Assembly: GCA_937890135.1 (NCBI GenBank)
Contig: CALBYC010000240.1
Coordinates: 1 to 14,720, forward strand
Direction: 5' to 3'
Length of the DNA stretch: 14,720 nucleotides
From: an uncultured Parabacteroides sp.
GTDB taxonomy: Bacteria > Bacteroidota > Bacteroidia > Bacteroidales > Tannerellaceae
The notes under the pieces are model-generated. The model ran no database searches. It was not told the DNA's origin and was given only the letters and a program-made list of their open reading frames with translations. Shown here one piece after another: positions 1 to 8,015 of this stretch. Every line of letters begins with the position of its first letter. The first letter of the stretch is position 1. A program made the translations under genes and the position numbers.

Positions 1-33
1 ATCATATACGAAAAGGAGGAAGAGATGTCTTGA
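1..33 (+). CDS. Possible C-terminal tail of an upstream gene (partial)
   Basis: Frame 1 is open from the window edge for ten codons (I-I-Y-E-K-E-E-E-M-S) and stops at TGA 31-33. The tail is acidic. A Bacteroidota-type -7 element follows within ten bases, which fits a gene ending here and a new transcript starting. Ten codons are far too few to identify a product, and the open frame could be chance. Confidence 0.25.
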   Translation: MIYEKEEEMS

Positions 34-41
34 TTTTTTTG

Positions 42-49
42 TACTTTTG
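42..49 (+). promoter_or_regulatory. Bacteroidota -7 promoter element for the lipoprotein-metH cluster
   Basis: TACTTTTG matches every fixed position of the Bacteroidota primary-sigma -7 consensus TAnnTTTG. The expected start of transcription is near base 56, about 13 nt before the ATG at 69. I found no TTTG at the expected -33 distance; that stretch is A/G-rich. The assignment rests on the -7 element alone. Confidence 0.4.
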
Positions 50-68
50 CAAACAATAAGAATGCTCA

Positions 69-836
69 ATGAAAATATATTGTTACATACTGTTTGGGAT
101 TGCTTTACTATTGTCTTCTTGCATGGGTGAGAGTGGTGACATATGGAAATATGGCTCACAGGCAGGTGTGATAAGAGGTGCTTCGGAAAAATATATTCAA
201 CTCTATTCTGGTGACCGCATAACATCAGAAATATTGCAAGAACAGACCTATAAGATTGGCGATTGCTTTTTGGTAGACTACAAGGTGAATTATGGCAAAC
301 CGGATTCCATCGAACCTGGCTATTATAAGGTGGAAATTCAAAAAATGGAACCTGTCCCCCATTGGAATATAGGAAATATCGTGGATACGATTTCTATTAG
401 CCGATATGAATCGTTTTTGACATTAGATTGGATGAAAAGCTTGTATGTAGATGGGTATCTGTTTATCTATCCTGAATACAAACGATATTATGCTTCACAA
501 CGAGATTCGTTCCTGTTGTTTTATAATCCAGATATGAAACCGGAGACAGATGAATTGACAGGCAAAGAATGTTTACATGTCTATTTGAGGTCAACCTGCA
601 AGTATGATGCTTCGGATACTGTTTATCAGTCAAATATCAGCTTACCACAAGCTTTAGATATATCGGAATTAGTTATGCAGGCTATTCGAAAAGGGTATGT
701 GAGCGGTGACTCATTGAATGTCAGAGTCAGCTATCCGGAATATTTTCTGGCAGACTCCGCTTCGGTAGGATGGCGTACGTCAGAAGCATTGACTATCTTA
801 TTGAACAATAAAAAGAAAAACTCTTATAATCATTAA
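69..836 (+). CDS. Small exported lipoprotein, possibly NigD-like
   Basis: A 255-residue protein with a lipoprotein signal: short basic start, hydrophobic stretch, then the lipobox L-S-S-C with the lipidated cysteine at residue 18. It should be anchored to the inner or outer membrane facing the periplasm or the cell surface. The rest is soluble, rich in aromatic residues and apparently mostly beta strand. A segment near residues 61-75 (Y-K-I-G-D-C-F-L-V-D-Y) resembles the G-x-x-x-x-V-x-Y strand of the N-terminal OB domain of NigD-like lipoproteins. The size (about 240-270 residues) and Bacteroidales setting also fit that family. No catalytic motif is visible. It is the first gene of the cluster, 22 nt before the YIP1-like gene. 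The exported-lipoprotein call is firm; the NigD link is tentative, and the molecular role of such proteins is poorly known. Confidence 0.7.
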   Translation: MKIYCYILFGIALLLSSCMGESGDIWKYGSQAGVIRGASEKYIQLYSGDRITSEILQEQTYKIGDCFLVDYKVNYGKPDSIEPGYYKVEIQKMEPVPHWNIGNIVDTISISRYESFLTLDWMKSLYVDGYLFIYPEYKRYYASQRDSFLLFYNPDMKPETDELTGKECLHVYLRSTCKYDASDTVYQSNISLPQALDISELVMQAIRKGYVSGDSLNVRVSYPEYFLADSASVGWRTSEALTILLNNKKKNSYNH

Positions 837-858
837 CAAGTCATTAAATAATAAAAAC

Positions 859-1452
859 ATGTACAAGGCACTGTTTAAATTGATTATAGCAATGATATTC
901 CAGCCTTCAAGAACATGGAAAATGCTTGAAAGCCGATATTATAACGACGGGAAGATTGAAGTTGAGCCGCGAAGTTATGAAATGTTCCTGAAACATTACC
1001 TGTATCCCTTTATAGGAATACTGACTCTTGCTTCTTTTTTCAGTATCTGTACCCGGCAAGAATTCGATTTGGAAATAGCATTAAAGTCGAGCGTAGTTAC
1101 ATTTGTTTCCACCTACGGAGGTTATCATTTGGCGGCTTATGTGTTAAATGAGTTTTGGGCCGGATATTGTAAAAGGCCAAAAGAATTGATGCGTTTCCAG
1201 CTATTTGTAGGTTTCGGATCGGCTTTGTTATATGCACTTAATATAATTTGGCTGTTGTTGCCTGATTTCTTCTTTTTATACATATTTGTATTATATACAT
1301 TCTATATTGTATGGGAAGGGACAACTTTATTTTTGAAAATAGAAGAAGCATTGCACATGAAAATGACTTTTGTAGCATCCTTATTGATACTTGCATCGCC
1401 ACGTTTGATAGAATTTCTATTAACCATATTGATGCCCGGGTTGCAAAACTAA
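859..1452 (+). CDS. YIP1-like integral membrane protein
   Basis: A 197-residue membrane protein with about five hydrophobic segments (roughly residues 44-64, 73-96, 113-135, 137-157 and 168-192). An amphipathic N-terminus carries F-Q-P-S-R-T-W at residues 14-20, the P-x-x-x-W feature seen at the start of many bacterial YIP1/DUF1282 proteins. No enzyme motif is visible, and the family's function in bacteria is not established. It lies 22 nt after the lipoprotein gene and 9 nt before smpB, so co-transcription is very likely. The ATG follows an A/T-rich leader with no clear Shine-Dalgarno site, as is usual in Bacteroidota. Family assignment is from the overall pattern; other small polytopic families are possible. 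Confidence 0.6.
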   Translation: MYKALFKLIIAMIFQPSRTWKMLESRYYNDGKIEVEPRSYEMFLKHYLYPFIGILTLASFFSICTRQEFDLEIALKSSVVTFVSTYGGYHLAAYVLNEFWAGYCKRPKELMRFQLFVGFGSALLYALNIIWLLLPDFFFLYIFVLYTFYIVWEGTTLFLKIEEALHMKMTFVASLLILASPRLIEFLLTILMPGLQN

Positions 1453-1461
1453 ATAACGATT

Positions 1462-1923
1462 ATGAAAGAAAAGTTTGAAAAGAATATATCAATAAAGAAT
1501 AAGAGAGCTACATTCGATTACGAGCTACTTGACACATTCACAGCTGGCATTGTATTGACGGGGACGGAAATCAAATCCATCCGTTTGGGAAAAGCCAGTC
1601 TGGTCGATACCTTTTGTATCATTGAAAGGGGGGAATTGTGGGTGAAGAACATGTATATTGCGGAATATTTTTATGGCACATATAACAATCATACAGCTCG
1701 TCGGGATCGAAAGCTCCTTTTGACCAAGAAAGAATTAAGAAAAATTGCAGGAGCCGTCAAGGCTTCCGGATTTACGATTATACCTACTCGGCTTTATATA
1801 AATGACAAAGGTTTGGCAAAAGTGGTAGTGGCAATTGCACGAGGGAAAAAAGAATATGATAAACGTGAGTCGATAAAAGACAGAGACGACAAACGTGAAA
1901 TGGCTCGTGCTTTTCAACATTGA
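1462..1923 (+). CDS. smpB: SsrA (tmRNA)-binding protein SmpB
   Basis: SmpB binds the tRNA-like part of tmRNA and brings it to ribosomes stalled on broken mRNAs, where the nascent chain is tagged for degradation (trans-translation). The 153-residue length is normal. The OB-fold core is clear: N-K-R-A-T-F-D-Y near residues 13-20, then T-G-T-E-I-K-S-I-R at about 33-41 with the conserved glutamate. The tail has the hallmark G-K-K-x-Y-D-K-R near residue 130 and ends K-R-E-M-A-R-A-F, the segment that enters the mRNA channel. The protein is complete. It lies 9 nt after the YIP1-like gene, and metH starts 26 nt after its stop. No tmRNA gene (ssrA) was seen in the window. Confidence 0.96.
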   Translation: MKEKFEKNISIKNKRATFDYELLDTFTAGIVLTGTEIKSIRLGKASLVDTFCIIERGELWVKNMYIAEYFYGTYNNHTARRDRKLLLTKKELRKIAGAVKASGFTIIPTRLYINDKGLAKVVVAIARGKKEYDKRESIKDRDDKREMARAFQH

Positions 1924-1949
1924 TAAAAAGGACAACTTTAAAATATAAA

Positions 1950-4900
1950 ATGAATAAAGAGACATTTTTGAATCTTCTCAAAGAGCGCATCTTGATATTG
2001 GATGGCGGCATGGGAACTATGATTCAAGGATTTAAATTAACTGAAGCAGATTACCGGGGAGAACGTTTTGCTGACTTCCCCGGTATGCTGCGAGGAAACA
2101 ATGATTTACTTTGTATCACTCGGCCCGATGTGATTCGCTCCATCCATAAACAATATTTGGATGCTGGAGCGGATATAATCACTACCAACACATTCAATGC
2201 CAATGCCATATCCATGGAAGATTATGGGATGGTAGATTATGTTAAGGAAATGAATTTGTCTGCGGCGAATCTTTCCAGAGAATTGGCTGATTCTTATATG
2301 AAAGAACACCCAGAACGTAAAGTTTGGGTGGCTGGTTCTGTAGGCCCAACAAACAAGACTGCCTCCATGAGTCCCGATGTGAGCAATCCTGCTTTTAGAG
2401 CAGTAACCTATCAGGATTTATACAAAGCTTACCATGAGCAAATTTCTGCTCTTGTTGATGGGGGGGTGGACATCATATTATTCGAAACTACTTTTGACAC
2501 ATTGAATGCCGAAGCTGTTTTGACGGAAAAAAGAAAAGACTTGCCTGTCATGCTTTCTTTGACGTTGGCAGCACAGGGCGGACGAACTTTGTCCGGGCAG
2601 ACCTTGACGGCATTTTTGGCTTCTGTCCAACACGCCCATATTGTAAGTGTTGGCTTGAACTGTTCATTTGGAGCGGCTGATATGAAGCCCTATTTGGAGG
2701 AATTAGCCAAAAATGCGCCATACTATATCAGCGCGTATCCAAACGCAGGTTTACCTAACAGTTTAGGAGCTTATGACGAAACCCCGGAAACAATGGCAAA
2801 GCACGTGAAATCTTTTGTAGATGAAGGATTGGTGAATGTCATAGGCGGTTGTTGTGGAACTACTCCTGCCCATATCGCTAAGTATCCGGAATTGATAAAA
2901 GGGAAGAAACCGCATGTGCCAGTAGAGAAACCCACGTGCCTATGGTTGTCTGGTTTGGAATTATTAGAAGTAAAGCCCGAGAATAACTTTATCAACGTGG
3001 GAGAACGTTGTAATGTGGCTGGTTCTCGAAAGTTTTTGCGTTTGATAAAAGAAGGAAATTATGAGGAGGCTTTGTCAATAGCTCGGAAACAAGTTGAAGA
3101 TGGCGCCCAGGTGATTGATATCAACATGGATGATGGAATGTTGGATGCGGCGAAGGAAATGACACAGTTCCTGAATTTGATTGCCTCAGAACCCGACATT
3201 GCCAGAGTTCCGGTCATGATAGATTCCTCGAATTGGAACGTAATAGAAAAAGGCCTGATGTGCGTGCAAGGGAAAAGCATCGTCAATTCTATATCCTTGA
3301 AAGAAGGTGAGGCAGTGTTTTTGCAACATGCCCGCCGTATCCAACAATTAGGAGCCGCAACAGTTGTCATGGCTTTTGATGAAAACGGGCAGGCTGATAC
3401 ATATGAACGTAAAATCGAAGTATGTGAACGTGCTTATCGCTTGTTATGCCATATCGGATTTAATCCTCAAGACATTATATTTGACCCCAATATATTGGCT
3501 ATTGCAACGGGAATGGAAGAACATGACCGTTATGGTTTGGATTTTATTCGTGCGGTAGATTGGATAAAGAAGAATCTGCCGGGTGCCAAGGTAAGCGGAG
3601 GAGTTAGCAACCTCTCTTTTTCTTTCAGAGGAAACAACTACGTTCGTGAAGCGATGCATGCCGTATTTTTATACCATGCGATAGCAAAGGGCATGGATAT
3701 GGGCATTGTCAATCCTTCCTCTTCTGTCCTCTATGAAGAGATAGAACCTTCATTCCGTACATTGTTGGAAGACGTCATTTTGTATCGCAGGCCTGAAGCG
3801 GCGGAAGAATTGATAAGTTACGCCCAACAGCTTCATGTGGAAAAACAAGAACAAGGAGGCACTGCACAGGATAGTTGGAGAAATTTGCCGTTGCAAGAGC
3901 GTTTGGAACATGCGTTAGTAAAAGGCTGGGGTGAATACTTGGAATCTGATTTACAAGAGGCTTTGCAAGTTTACCCTCATGCAGTCGATATAATAGATGG
4001 TCCGTTGATGGGAGGCATGAATAAAGTCGGAGAACTATTCGGAGCAGGGAAAATGTTCTTGCCTCAAGTTGTAAAGACTGCCAGAACCATGAAAAAGGCA
4101 GTCTCTATCTTGCAGCCTGCCATCGAGGCCGAGAAAAAATCAGCCGGTGCTGCCAAAGCGGGGAAAATCGTATTTGCGACAGTCAAGGGGGATGTGCATG
4201 ACATAGGAAAGAACATCGTCTCAATCGTACTGGCTTGCAATAATTACGAGGTAATAGACTTAGGGGTTATGGTACCGGCTGAAACGATTGTGAAAACGGT
4301 TAAGGAAGAGAAGCCCGATATTTTGTGCCTATCCGGATTGATCACTCCTTCATTGGAAGAAATGGTTCATGTGACGGAAGAGATGAAAAAAGCAGGTTTG
4401 CATACTCCGATTATGGTGGGAGGAGCGACAACATCCCGGCTGCATACTGCAATCAAGATAGCTCCTCATTACGACGCACCCGTAATCCATGTGACGGATG
4501 CGGCTCAAAACCCGTTAATTGCTGCCAAATTATTAAATCCTGCCACGCATGATGATTTCATAGTAAAGCTAAAAGAAGAGTATCAGTCTTTACGGGATTC
4601 TATGGAGAATAACAATGAGGAGTTAGTTCCGCTTTCTTATGCTCGTTCTCATGGAGTAGCGATAGACTGGAAAAAATACGTTCCTGTCCAGCCACATCAG
4701 ATGGGTGTCCATGCGCTTGCATATATCCCTATAGAGAAAATAGTACCATACATACATTGGTCTTTCTTTTTCCTTGCTTGGCGTTTAAGTGGCCGGTTTG
4801 AAGAAATCAGCAAAATACATGGTTGCGATGCTTGCCGGGCTTCTTGGATTTCTGGATTCCCCGAAAAAGAGCGGGCAAAAGCGGTCGAAGCGATGCAGCT

Positions 4901-5615
4901 GTATAAAGATGCAGTTAAGATGTTGGAATATCTGCAAAACATACACGCCGAATATTGTCGTGCGATATATGGTTTCTTTCCAGCTGCAAGTTCAGGTGAT
5001 GATTTGATAATAGGAAATGTGACGATTCCTACCTTGCGCCAACAGGTGAAAAAAGAAGGTGAGTATAAGTCTTTGGCGGATTATGTTATGCCGGAATCGG
5101 AAAAGCGTGCGGATTATGTCGGTGCGTTTGTTGTTACCGGAGGATCTGGCAGCCAATATTTGAAAGAGAAATTCGAGAAAGAAGGGGACGCTTACAAGGC
5201 TATGTTGTTGCAAACGCTTACAGACCGTTTGGCCGAAGCAACCGCAGAGTATCTTCACGAAAAGGTGCGGAAAGAGTATTGGGGATATGCGCCCGATGAA
5301 AAATATACCCCTGAAGAGCTGTTCAAAGTCCCATACCAAGGCATTCGTCCGGCCATCGGGTATCCGTCTTTGCCCGACCAATTGCTGAACCATACACTGA
5401 ACGGACTGTTGGATTTTTCCCGGATAGGCGTTCAACTGACCGAAAACGGAGCCATGTTGCCAACAGCCTCTGTAAGCGGCTTGTTTTTGGCAAATCCTCA
5501 AAGCTCTTATTTCATGGTTGGGCATATAGACCAGGAACAATTGGAAGATTATGCGCAAAGACGGAATGTCCCCATAGAAGAAATTCGTAAGGCGCTTTCC
5601 AAGAATATTAGTTAA
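1950..5615 (+). CDS. metH: Cobalamin-dependent methionine synthase MetH
   Basis: Cytoplasmic B12 enzyme that moves the methyl group of 5-methyltetrahydrofolate to homocysteine, giving methionine and tetrahydrofolate. At 1,221 residues it has all modules in order. The homocysteine domain (about 1-320) has zinc ligands C238 (in V-G-L-N-C-S-F-G) and C301/C302 (G-G-C-C-G-T). The pterin domain starts near residue 347 (F-I-N-V-G-E-R-C-N). A helical cap covers about 640-735. The cobalamin domain has G-D-V-H-D-I-G with axial ligand H750. The C-terminal reactivation domain has R1133-P-x-x-G-Y1138, matching the E. coli S-adenosylmethionine-binding motif almost position for position. The ATG at 1950 is preferred over an upstream in-frame TTG at 1920 that overlaps the smpB stop, because homology begins at M-N-K-E-T-F. 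A C-D-A-C motif at residues 959-962 lies in a loop absent from the E. coli enzyme as I recall it. No cobalamin riboswitch precedes the gene. Confidence 0.97.
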   Translation: MNKETFLNLLKERILILDGGMGTMIQGFKLTEADYRGERFADFPGMLRGNNDLLCITRPDVIRSIHKQYLDAGADIITTNTFNANAISMEDYGMVDYVKEMNLSAANLSRELADSYMKEHPERKVWVAGSVGPTNKTASMSPDVSNPAFRAVTYQDLYKAYHEQISALVDGGVDIILFETTFDTLNAEAVLTEKRKDLPVMLSLTLAAQGGRTLSGQTLTAFLASVQHAHIVSVGLNCSFGAADMKPYLEELAKNAPYYISAYPNAGLPNSLGAYDETPETMAKHVKSFVDEGLVNVIGGCCGTTPAHIAKYPELIKGKKPHVPVEKPTCLWLSGLELLEVKPENNFINVGERCNVAGSRKFLRLIKEGNYEEALSIARKQVEDGAQVIDINMDDGMLDAAKEMTQFLNLIASEPDIARVPVMIDSSNWNVIEKGLMCVQGKSIVNSISLKEGEAVFLQHARRIQQLGAATVVMAFDENGQADTYERKIEVCERAYRLLCHIGFNPQDIIFDPNILAIATGMEEHDRYGLDFIRAVDWIKKNLPGAKVSGGVSNLSFSFRGNNYVREAMHAVFLYHAIAKGMDMGIVNPSSSVLYEEIEPSFRTLLEDVILYRRPEAAEELISYAQQLHVEKQEQGGTAQDSWRNLPLQERLEHALVKGWGEYLESDLQEALQVYPHAVDIIDGPLMGGMNKVGELFGAGKMFLPQVVKTARTMKKAVSILQPAIEAEKKSAGAAKAGKIVFATVKGDVHDIGKNIVSIVLACNNYEVIDLGVMVPAETIVKTVKEEKPDILCLSGLITPSLEEMVHVTEEMKKAGLHTPIMVGGATTSRLHTAIKIAPHYDAPVIHVTDAAQNPLIAAKLLNPATHDDFIVKLKEEYQSLRDSMENNNEELVPLSYARSHGVAIDWKKYVPVQPHQMGVHALAYIPIEKIVPYIHWSFFFLAWRLSGRFEEISKIHGCDACRASWISGFPEKERAKAVEAMQLYKDAVKMLEYLQNIHAEYCRAIYGFFPAASSGDDLIIGNVTIPTLRQQVKKEGEYKSLADYVMPESEKRADYVGAFVVTGGSGSQYLKEKFEKEGDAYKAMLLQTLTDRLAEATAEYLHEKVRKEYWGYAPDEKYTPEELFKVPYQGIRPAIGYPSLPDQLLNHTLNGLLDFSRIGVQLTENGAMLPTASVSGLFLANPQSSYFMVGHIDQEQLEDYAQRRNVPIEEIRKALSKNIS

Positions 5616-5638
5616 AGGGGGCTATCTAAGAACAGGCG

Positions 5639-6409
5639 ATGAGACAGAAAAAATGTTTCCCCCTTTTCCCGGTGTTGATTCTGTTTGTTATCTCTTGGGG
5701 AGTTCATGCCCAAGACGAGATAACGACGGAAAAACACTTCCGCCTTGGGTTTGGTGCCGATTTCGTTAGTTCGTATGTATGGCGTGGTTTATATCAAGGC
5801 GGTTTCAGTGTTCAGCCGGGAATGTCGATCCATTTAGGGCATTTCGGCTTGACCGCATGGGGGTCGACTGATTTTCAGGGAAGCGGGACGGAAGGGAATC
5901 CCGTATCAAAAGAAATCGATTTGGTTTTATCTTACGACTTGGGAAAAACAGGTTTGGGCTTTGCTGTTTCGGATTATTGGTGGGCAGATAAAGGGAAAGG
6001 TGATTTTTTTAACTATAAATCTGCGGATACGGATCATGCCATCGAAGCAGGCATATCATACGACTTCCCATTTGAAAAATTCCCCATGTCGATGGCTTGG
6101 TATACTTTCTTTTGGGGAGCGGACAAAAAAGAGAACGGGAAACAGAATCATTCATCTTATTTCGAACTAACTTATCCGTTCAAAGTGAAACAGATTGATT
6201 TGGAAGCCGCATTGGGAATTGTCCCGTATTCGGCAGCCTACTATGAAACGGATAAATTCGGTGTGACAAATCTGTCTTTGACGGCCTCCTCTTCTATTCC
6301 ATTGTCCCGCAGGTTTGCATTGCCGGTTTTTGTGCAGACTGCATGGAATCTTTATGCCGAGGAGGTCTACCTGTTGTTAGGACTATCTTTGGCCTTCGGC
6401 GATTATTAA
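5639..6409 (+). CDS. Outer-membrane beta-barrel protein, Gcw_chp (TIGR02001)-like
   Basis: A 256-residue protein with a type I signal peptide (basic start, hydrophobic core, likely cleavage after V-H-A at residue 24). The mature part alternates short polar and aromatic beta strands and ends G-L-S-L-A-F-G-D-Y, as expected of an outer-membrane barrel. The segment S-S-Y-V-W-R-G-L-Y-Q near residues 44-53 matches the Y-v-x-R-G-x-x-Q signature of the Gcw_chp conserved family, and the length fits. Function is unknown; some members are described only as porin-like. It starts 23 nt after metH and probably shares its transcript, with a G-rich run (about 5618-5622) upstream as a weak ribosome-binding site. 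It is the last gene before the large hairpins. The barrel call is firm; the family name rests on one motif and general shape. Confidence 0.7.
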   Translation: MRQKKCFPLFPVLILFVISWGVHAQDEITTEKHFRLGFGADFVSSYVWRGLYQGGFSVQPGMSIHLGHFGLTAWGSTDFQGSGTEGNPVSKEIDLVLSYDLGKTGLGFAVSDYWWADKGKGDFFNYKSADTDHAIEAGISYDFPFEKFPMSMAWYTFFWGADKKENGKQNHSSYFELTYPFKVKQIDLEAALGIVPYSAAYYETDKFGVTNLSLTASSSIPLSRRFALPVFVQTAWNLYAEEVYLLLGLSLAFGDY

Positions 6410-6487
6410 TATTGCCCCTTGGCGGAATTGAATCATGGATCAAGCAGTTGTTCCCTTGTACGAGTCTTTTTTGCCGCCATGTTTTTC

Positions 6488-6531
6488 CCAAAAGCCTGCA
6501 ACCTTTTTCCGAAAAGATTGCAGGCTTTTGG
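6488..6531 (+). terminator. Long hairpin, likely terminator of the metH cluster
   Basis: A perfect 14-bp inverted repeat (C-C-A-A-A-A-G-C-C-T-G-C-A-A at 6488-6501 with its complement at 6518-6531) continues past one C/A mismatch into 5 more pairs (6503-6507 with 6512-6516) and a TCCG tetraloop. It starts 79 nt after the barrel-protein stop. The T-run after it is poor (A-A-A-T-T-T-G), so it may instead protect the 3' end of the mRNA or belong to a dispersed palindromic element. Confidence 0.6.
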
Positions 6532-6538
6532 AAATTTG

Positions 6539-6583
6539 TTCCCATCCGGGCGCGCAATCCACTGGGAGGATTCCGGACGGGAA
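6539..6583. other. Second large stem-loop, directly after the first
   Basis: Eleven-base arms, T-T-C-C-C-A-T-C-C-G-G at 6539-6549 and C-C-G-G-A-C-G-G-G-A-A at 6573-6583, pair with one A/C mismatch. Inside, a one-sided GCGCGC bulge (6550-6555) leads to a second 5-bp stem (AATCC 6556-6560 with GGATT 6568-6572) and a 7-nt loop. It starts 7 nt after the previous hairpin and is more G/C-rich than its surroundings. Role unknown: it could be a second terminator, part of a structured RNA, or a palindromic repeat. Confidence 0.5.
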
Positions 6584-6688
6584 AACCGCCCTTTGAAGCA
6601 ATGATTCTTATATTTTCATTCAATCCCCCTCCCCATCTAAAAACGAGTTAAAATATACCAAAAAACTCAATTGATAGAACTGATTGTT

Positions 6689-6696
6689 TATATTTG
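6689..6696 (+). promoter_or_regulatory. -7 promoter element of the C1 peptidase gene
   Basis: TATATTTG matches the Bacteroidota -7 consensus TAnnTTTG exactly. Transcription should start near 6703, giving a leader of about 25 nt before the ATG at 6728. The only -33-like triplet is TTG at 6671-6673, only 15 bp upstream, closer than the usual 19-21 bp. The -33 part is therefore uncertain. Confidence 0.55.
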
Positions 6697-6727
6697 TACG
6701 ATAAAAACAAAGTTATACTTACTAATC

Positions 6728-7930
6728 ATGAAAAAAATATTTGTATCCGCATTGGCATTGGCGTGTGCGGTCTTTTCAAGCTACGCCAAAGATAAAAAGA
6801 AAGCAGTGCAAGAGGAAGGTTACGTGTTTACTCCTGTGAAAGAGTTGAAAGTTACTCCAGTGAAGAACCAGAATAGGTCAGGTACCTGCTGGTGCTTCTC
6901 CGCGATTTCATTCTTGGAATCTGAATTGTTGCGTATGGGCAAGGGCGAGTATGATTTGTCCGAAATGTATATTGTCAGCAAGAACTATAAAGATAAAGGC
7001 GACAAGTATGTGCGTCTCCATGGCAAATTGAATTATGGCCAAGGGGGGTCGTTCGAAGATGTGCTGCAAGCGTGGAAAGATTATGGAATCGTTCCTGAAG
7101 CGGAAATGAAAGGCTTGGAATATGGAGAGGAGATGCACGTGCATGGAGAACTTGCATCTTTCACGGAAGCTTATCTGAATGCGGTAGTCAAGAACCCAAA
7201 CCGTAAGCTGTCTCCTGTATGGAAAAAAGGATACGACGGAATTGTCGATGCCTACTTGGGTGTCGCGCCTGAAAATTTCACTTACAAAGGTAAATCATAT
7301 ACACCGAAAAGCTTTGCGGCCGAATTAGGCATTAATCCGGACGATTATGTGTCCTTGACTTCTTATACCCATCACCCTTTTTACAAGGAATTTGCAGTTG
7401 AAGTAGAAGATAATTGGCGCTGGGCTCCTTCTTATAACTTGCCGATAGACGAATTGATGCAAGTATTTGATAACGCAATCAATACAGGTTATTCTATTGC
7501 GTGGGGTTCGGACGTAAGTGAAAAGGGATTTACCCGTAACGGCATTGCTGTCATGCCGGATATTCAAGCCATGGAGCGTTCCGGTTCAGACCAGGATCAT
7601 TGGTTGGGTTTGAGCGCATCCGAGAAAGACGCTGAAATCAAAAAAATGATTGAAAAACCTTGTCAAGAAATTGAAGTCACTCAGGAAATGCGCCAAAAAG
7701 CGTATGATAATTACGAAACTACCGATGATCATGGCATGCATATTTATGGCATAGCTAAGGACCAGACGGGCAAGAAATTTTATATGGTGAAAAATTCTTG
7801 GGGAACGGATAACAAATATAAAGGAACTTGGTATGCTTCTGAAGCATTCGTCAAGTATAAGACAATGAACATTGTTGTCCATAAAGATGCTCTTCCAACG
7901 GCTATCAAAGAAAAATTGGGCATTAAATAA
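6728..7930 (+). CDS. Exported C1B-family cysteine peptidase (bleomycin hydrolase-like aminopeptidase)
   Basis: A 400-residue papain-fold peptidase with a signal peptide (about residues 1-20, ending S-S-Y-A), so it acts in the periplasm or beyond. The catalytic set is complete. Oxyanion Q48 and nucleophile C54 lie in N-Q-N-R-S-G-T-C-W, the histidine is H335 in D-D-H-G-M-H-I-Y-G, and N356 is in K-N-S-W-G. The His-x-Met spacing and the long insert between Cys and His place it with C1B bleomycin hydrolase/PepC enzymes, which mostly remove N-terminal residues. The usual members are cytosolic, and an exported form is typical of Bacteroidales. The ATG at 6728 is chosen because the signal peptide begins there. 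An in-frame TTG at 6671 lies upstream of the -7 element and would precede the transcript. It has its own promoter and sits just before the SusC/SusD pair on the same strand. The exact cleavage specificity is not visible. Confidence 0.88.
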   Translation: MKKIFVSALALACAVFSSYAKDKKKAVQEEGYVFTPVKELKVTPVKNQNRSGTCWCFSAISFLESELLRMGKGEYDLSEMYIVSKNYKDKGDKYVRLHGKLNYGQGGSFEDVLQAWKDYGIVPEAEMKGLEYGEEMHVHGELASFTEAYLNAVVKNPNRKLSPVWKKGYDGIVDAYLGVAPENFTYKGKSYTPKSFAAELGINPDDYVSLTSYTHHPFYKEFAVEVEDNWRWAPSYNLPIDELMQVFDNAINTGYSIAWGSDVSEKGFTRNGIAVMPDIQAMERSGSDQDHWLGLSASEKDAEIKKMIEKPCQEIEVTQEMRQKAYDNYETTDDHGMHIYGIAKDQTGKKFYMVKNSWGTDNKYKGTWYASEAFVKYKTMNIVVHKDALPTAIKEKLGIK

Positions 7931-7956
7931 TCAAATCATGTTTTCATGATTCATAC

Positions 7957-7983
7957 AAATGGGGGGCTTCAGTCCCTCATTTT
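7957..7983 (+). terminator. Hairpin after the C1 peptidase gene, possible terminator
   Basis: The stem A-A-A-T-G-G-G-G-G (7957-7965) pairs with C-C-C-T-C-A-T-T-T (7974-7982), with one G-T wobble and an 8-nt loop, and is followed by one more T. It begins 26 nt after the peptidase stop. A smaller, A/T-rich 7-bp hairpin (AATCATG 7934-7940, TTTT loop, CATGATT 7945-7951) lies just before it. Together they suggest termination or partial read-through control between the peptidase and susC. Confidence 0.45.
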
Positions 7984-8015
7984 GCGAGTTGTACTTGCAA
8001 CGTTTGAGTTACTTA

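Larger units (their letters stand above)
6410..6727. other. Gene-free 318-nt region with two large stem-loops and a promoter
   Basis: No convincing gene lies here: the short open frames cross the stem-loops and have no family resemblance or start signal. The first 78 nt hold only a weak T-G-G-C-G-G / C-C-G-C-C-A inverted pair (6420-6425 with 6474-6479, about 48-nt loop). Two long stem-loops follow at 6488-6531 and 6539-6583, then A/T-rich DNA with the -7 element of the peptidase gene at 6689-6696. Confidence 0.6.

Noticed and set aside
1920..1949. Upstream TTG start for MetH overlapping the smpB stop
   Set aside because: It adds ten residues (M-I-K-R-T-T-L-K-Y-K) with no family match, while the ATG at 1950 begins at the expected MetH N-terminus.
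1924..1949. Cobalamin riboswitch before metH
   Set aside because: Only 26 nt separate smpB and metH, with no room for a B12 box or its stem-loops.
6294..6651. Open frames on both strands (for example plus 6343-6651 and 6419-6604, minus 6294-6623) across the post-barrel region
   Set aside because: They overlap the end of the barrel gene and run through the two large stem-loops; they have no recognisable family, signal or start context. The stem-loops explain the sequence better.
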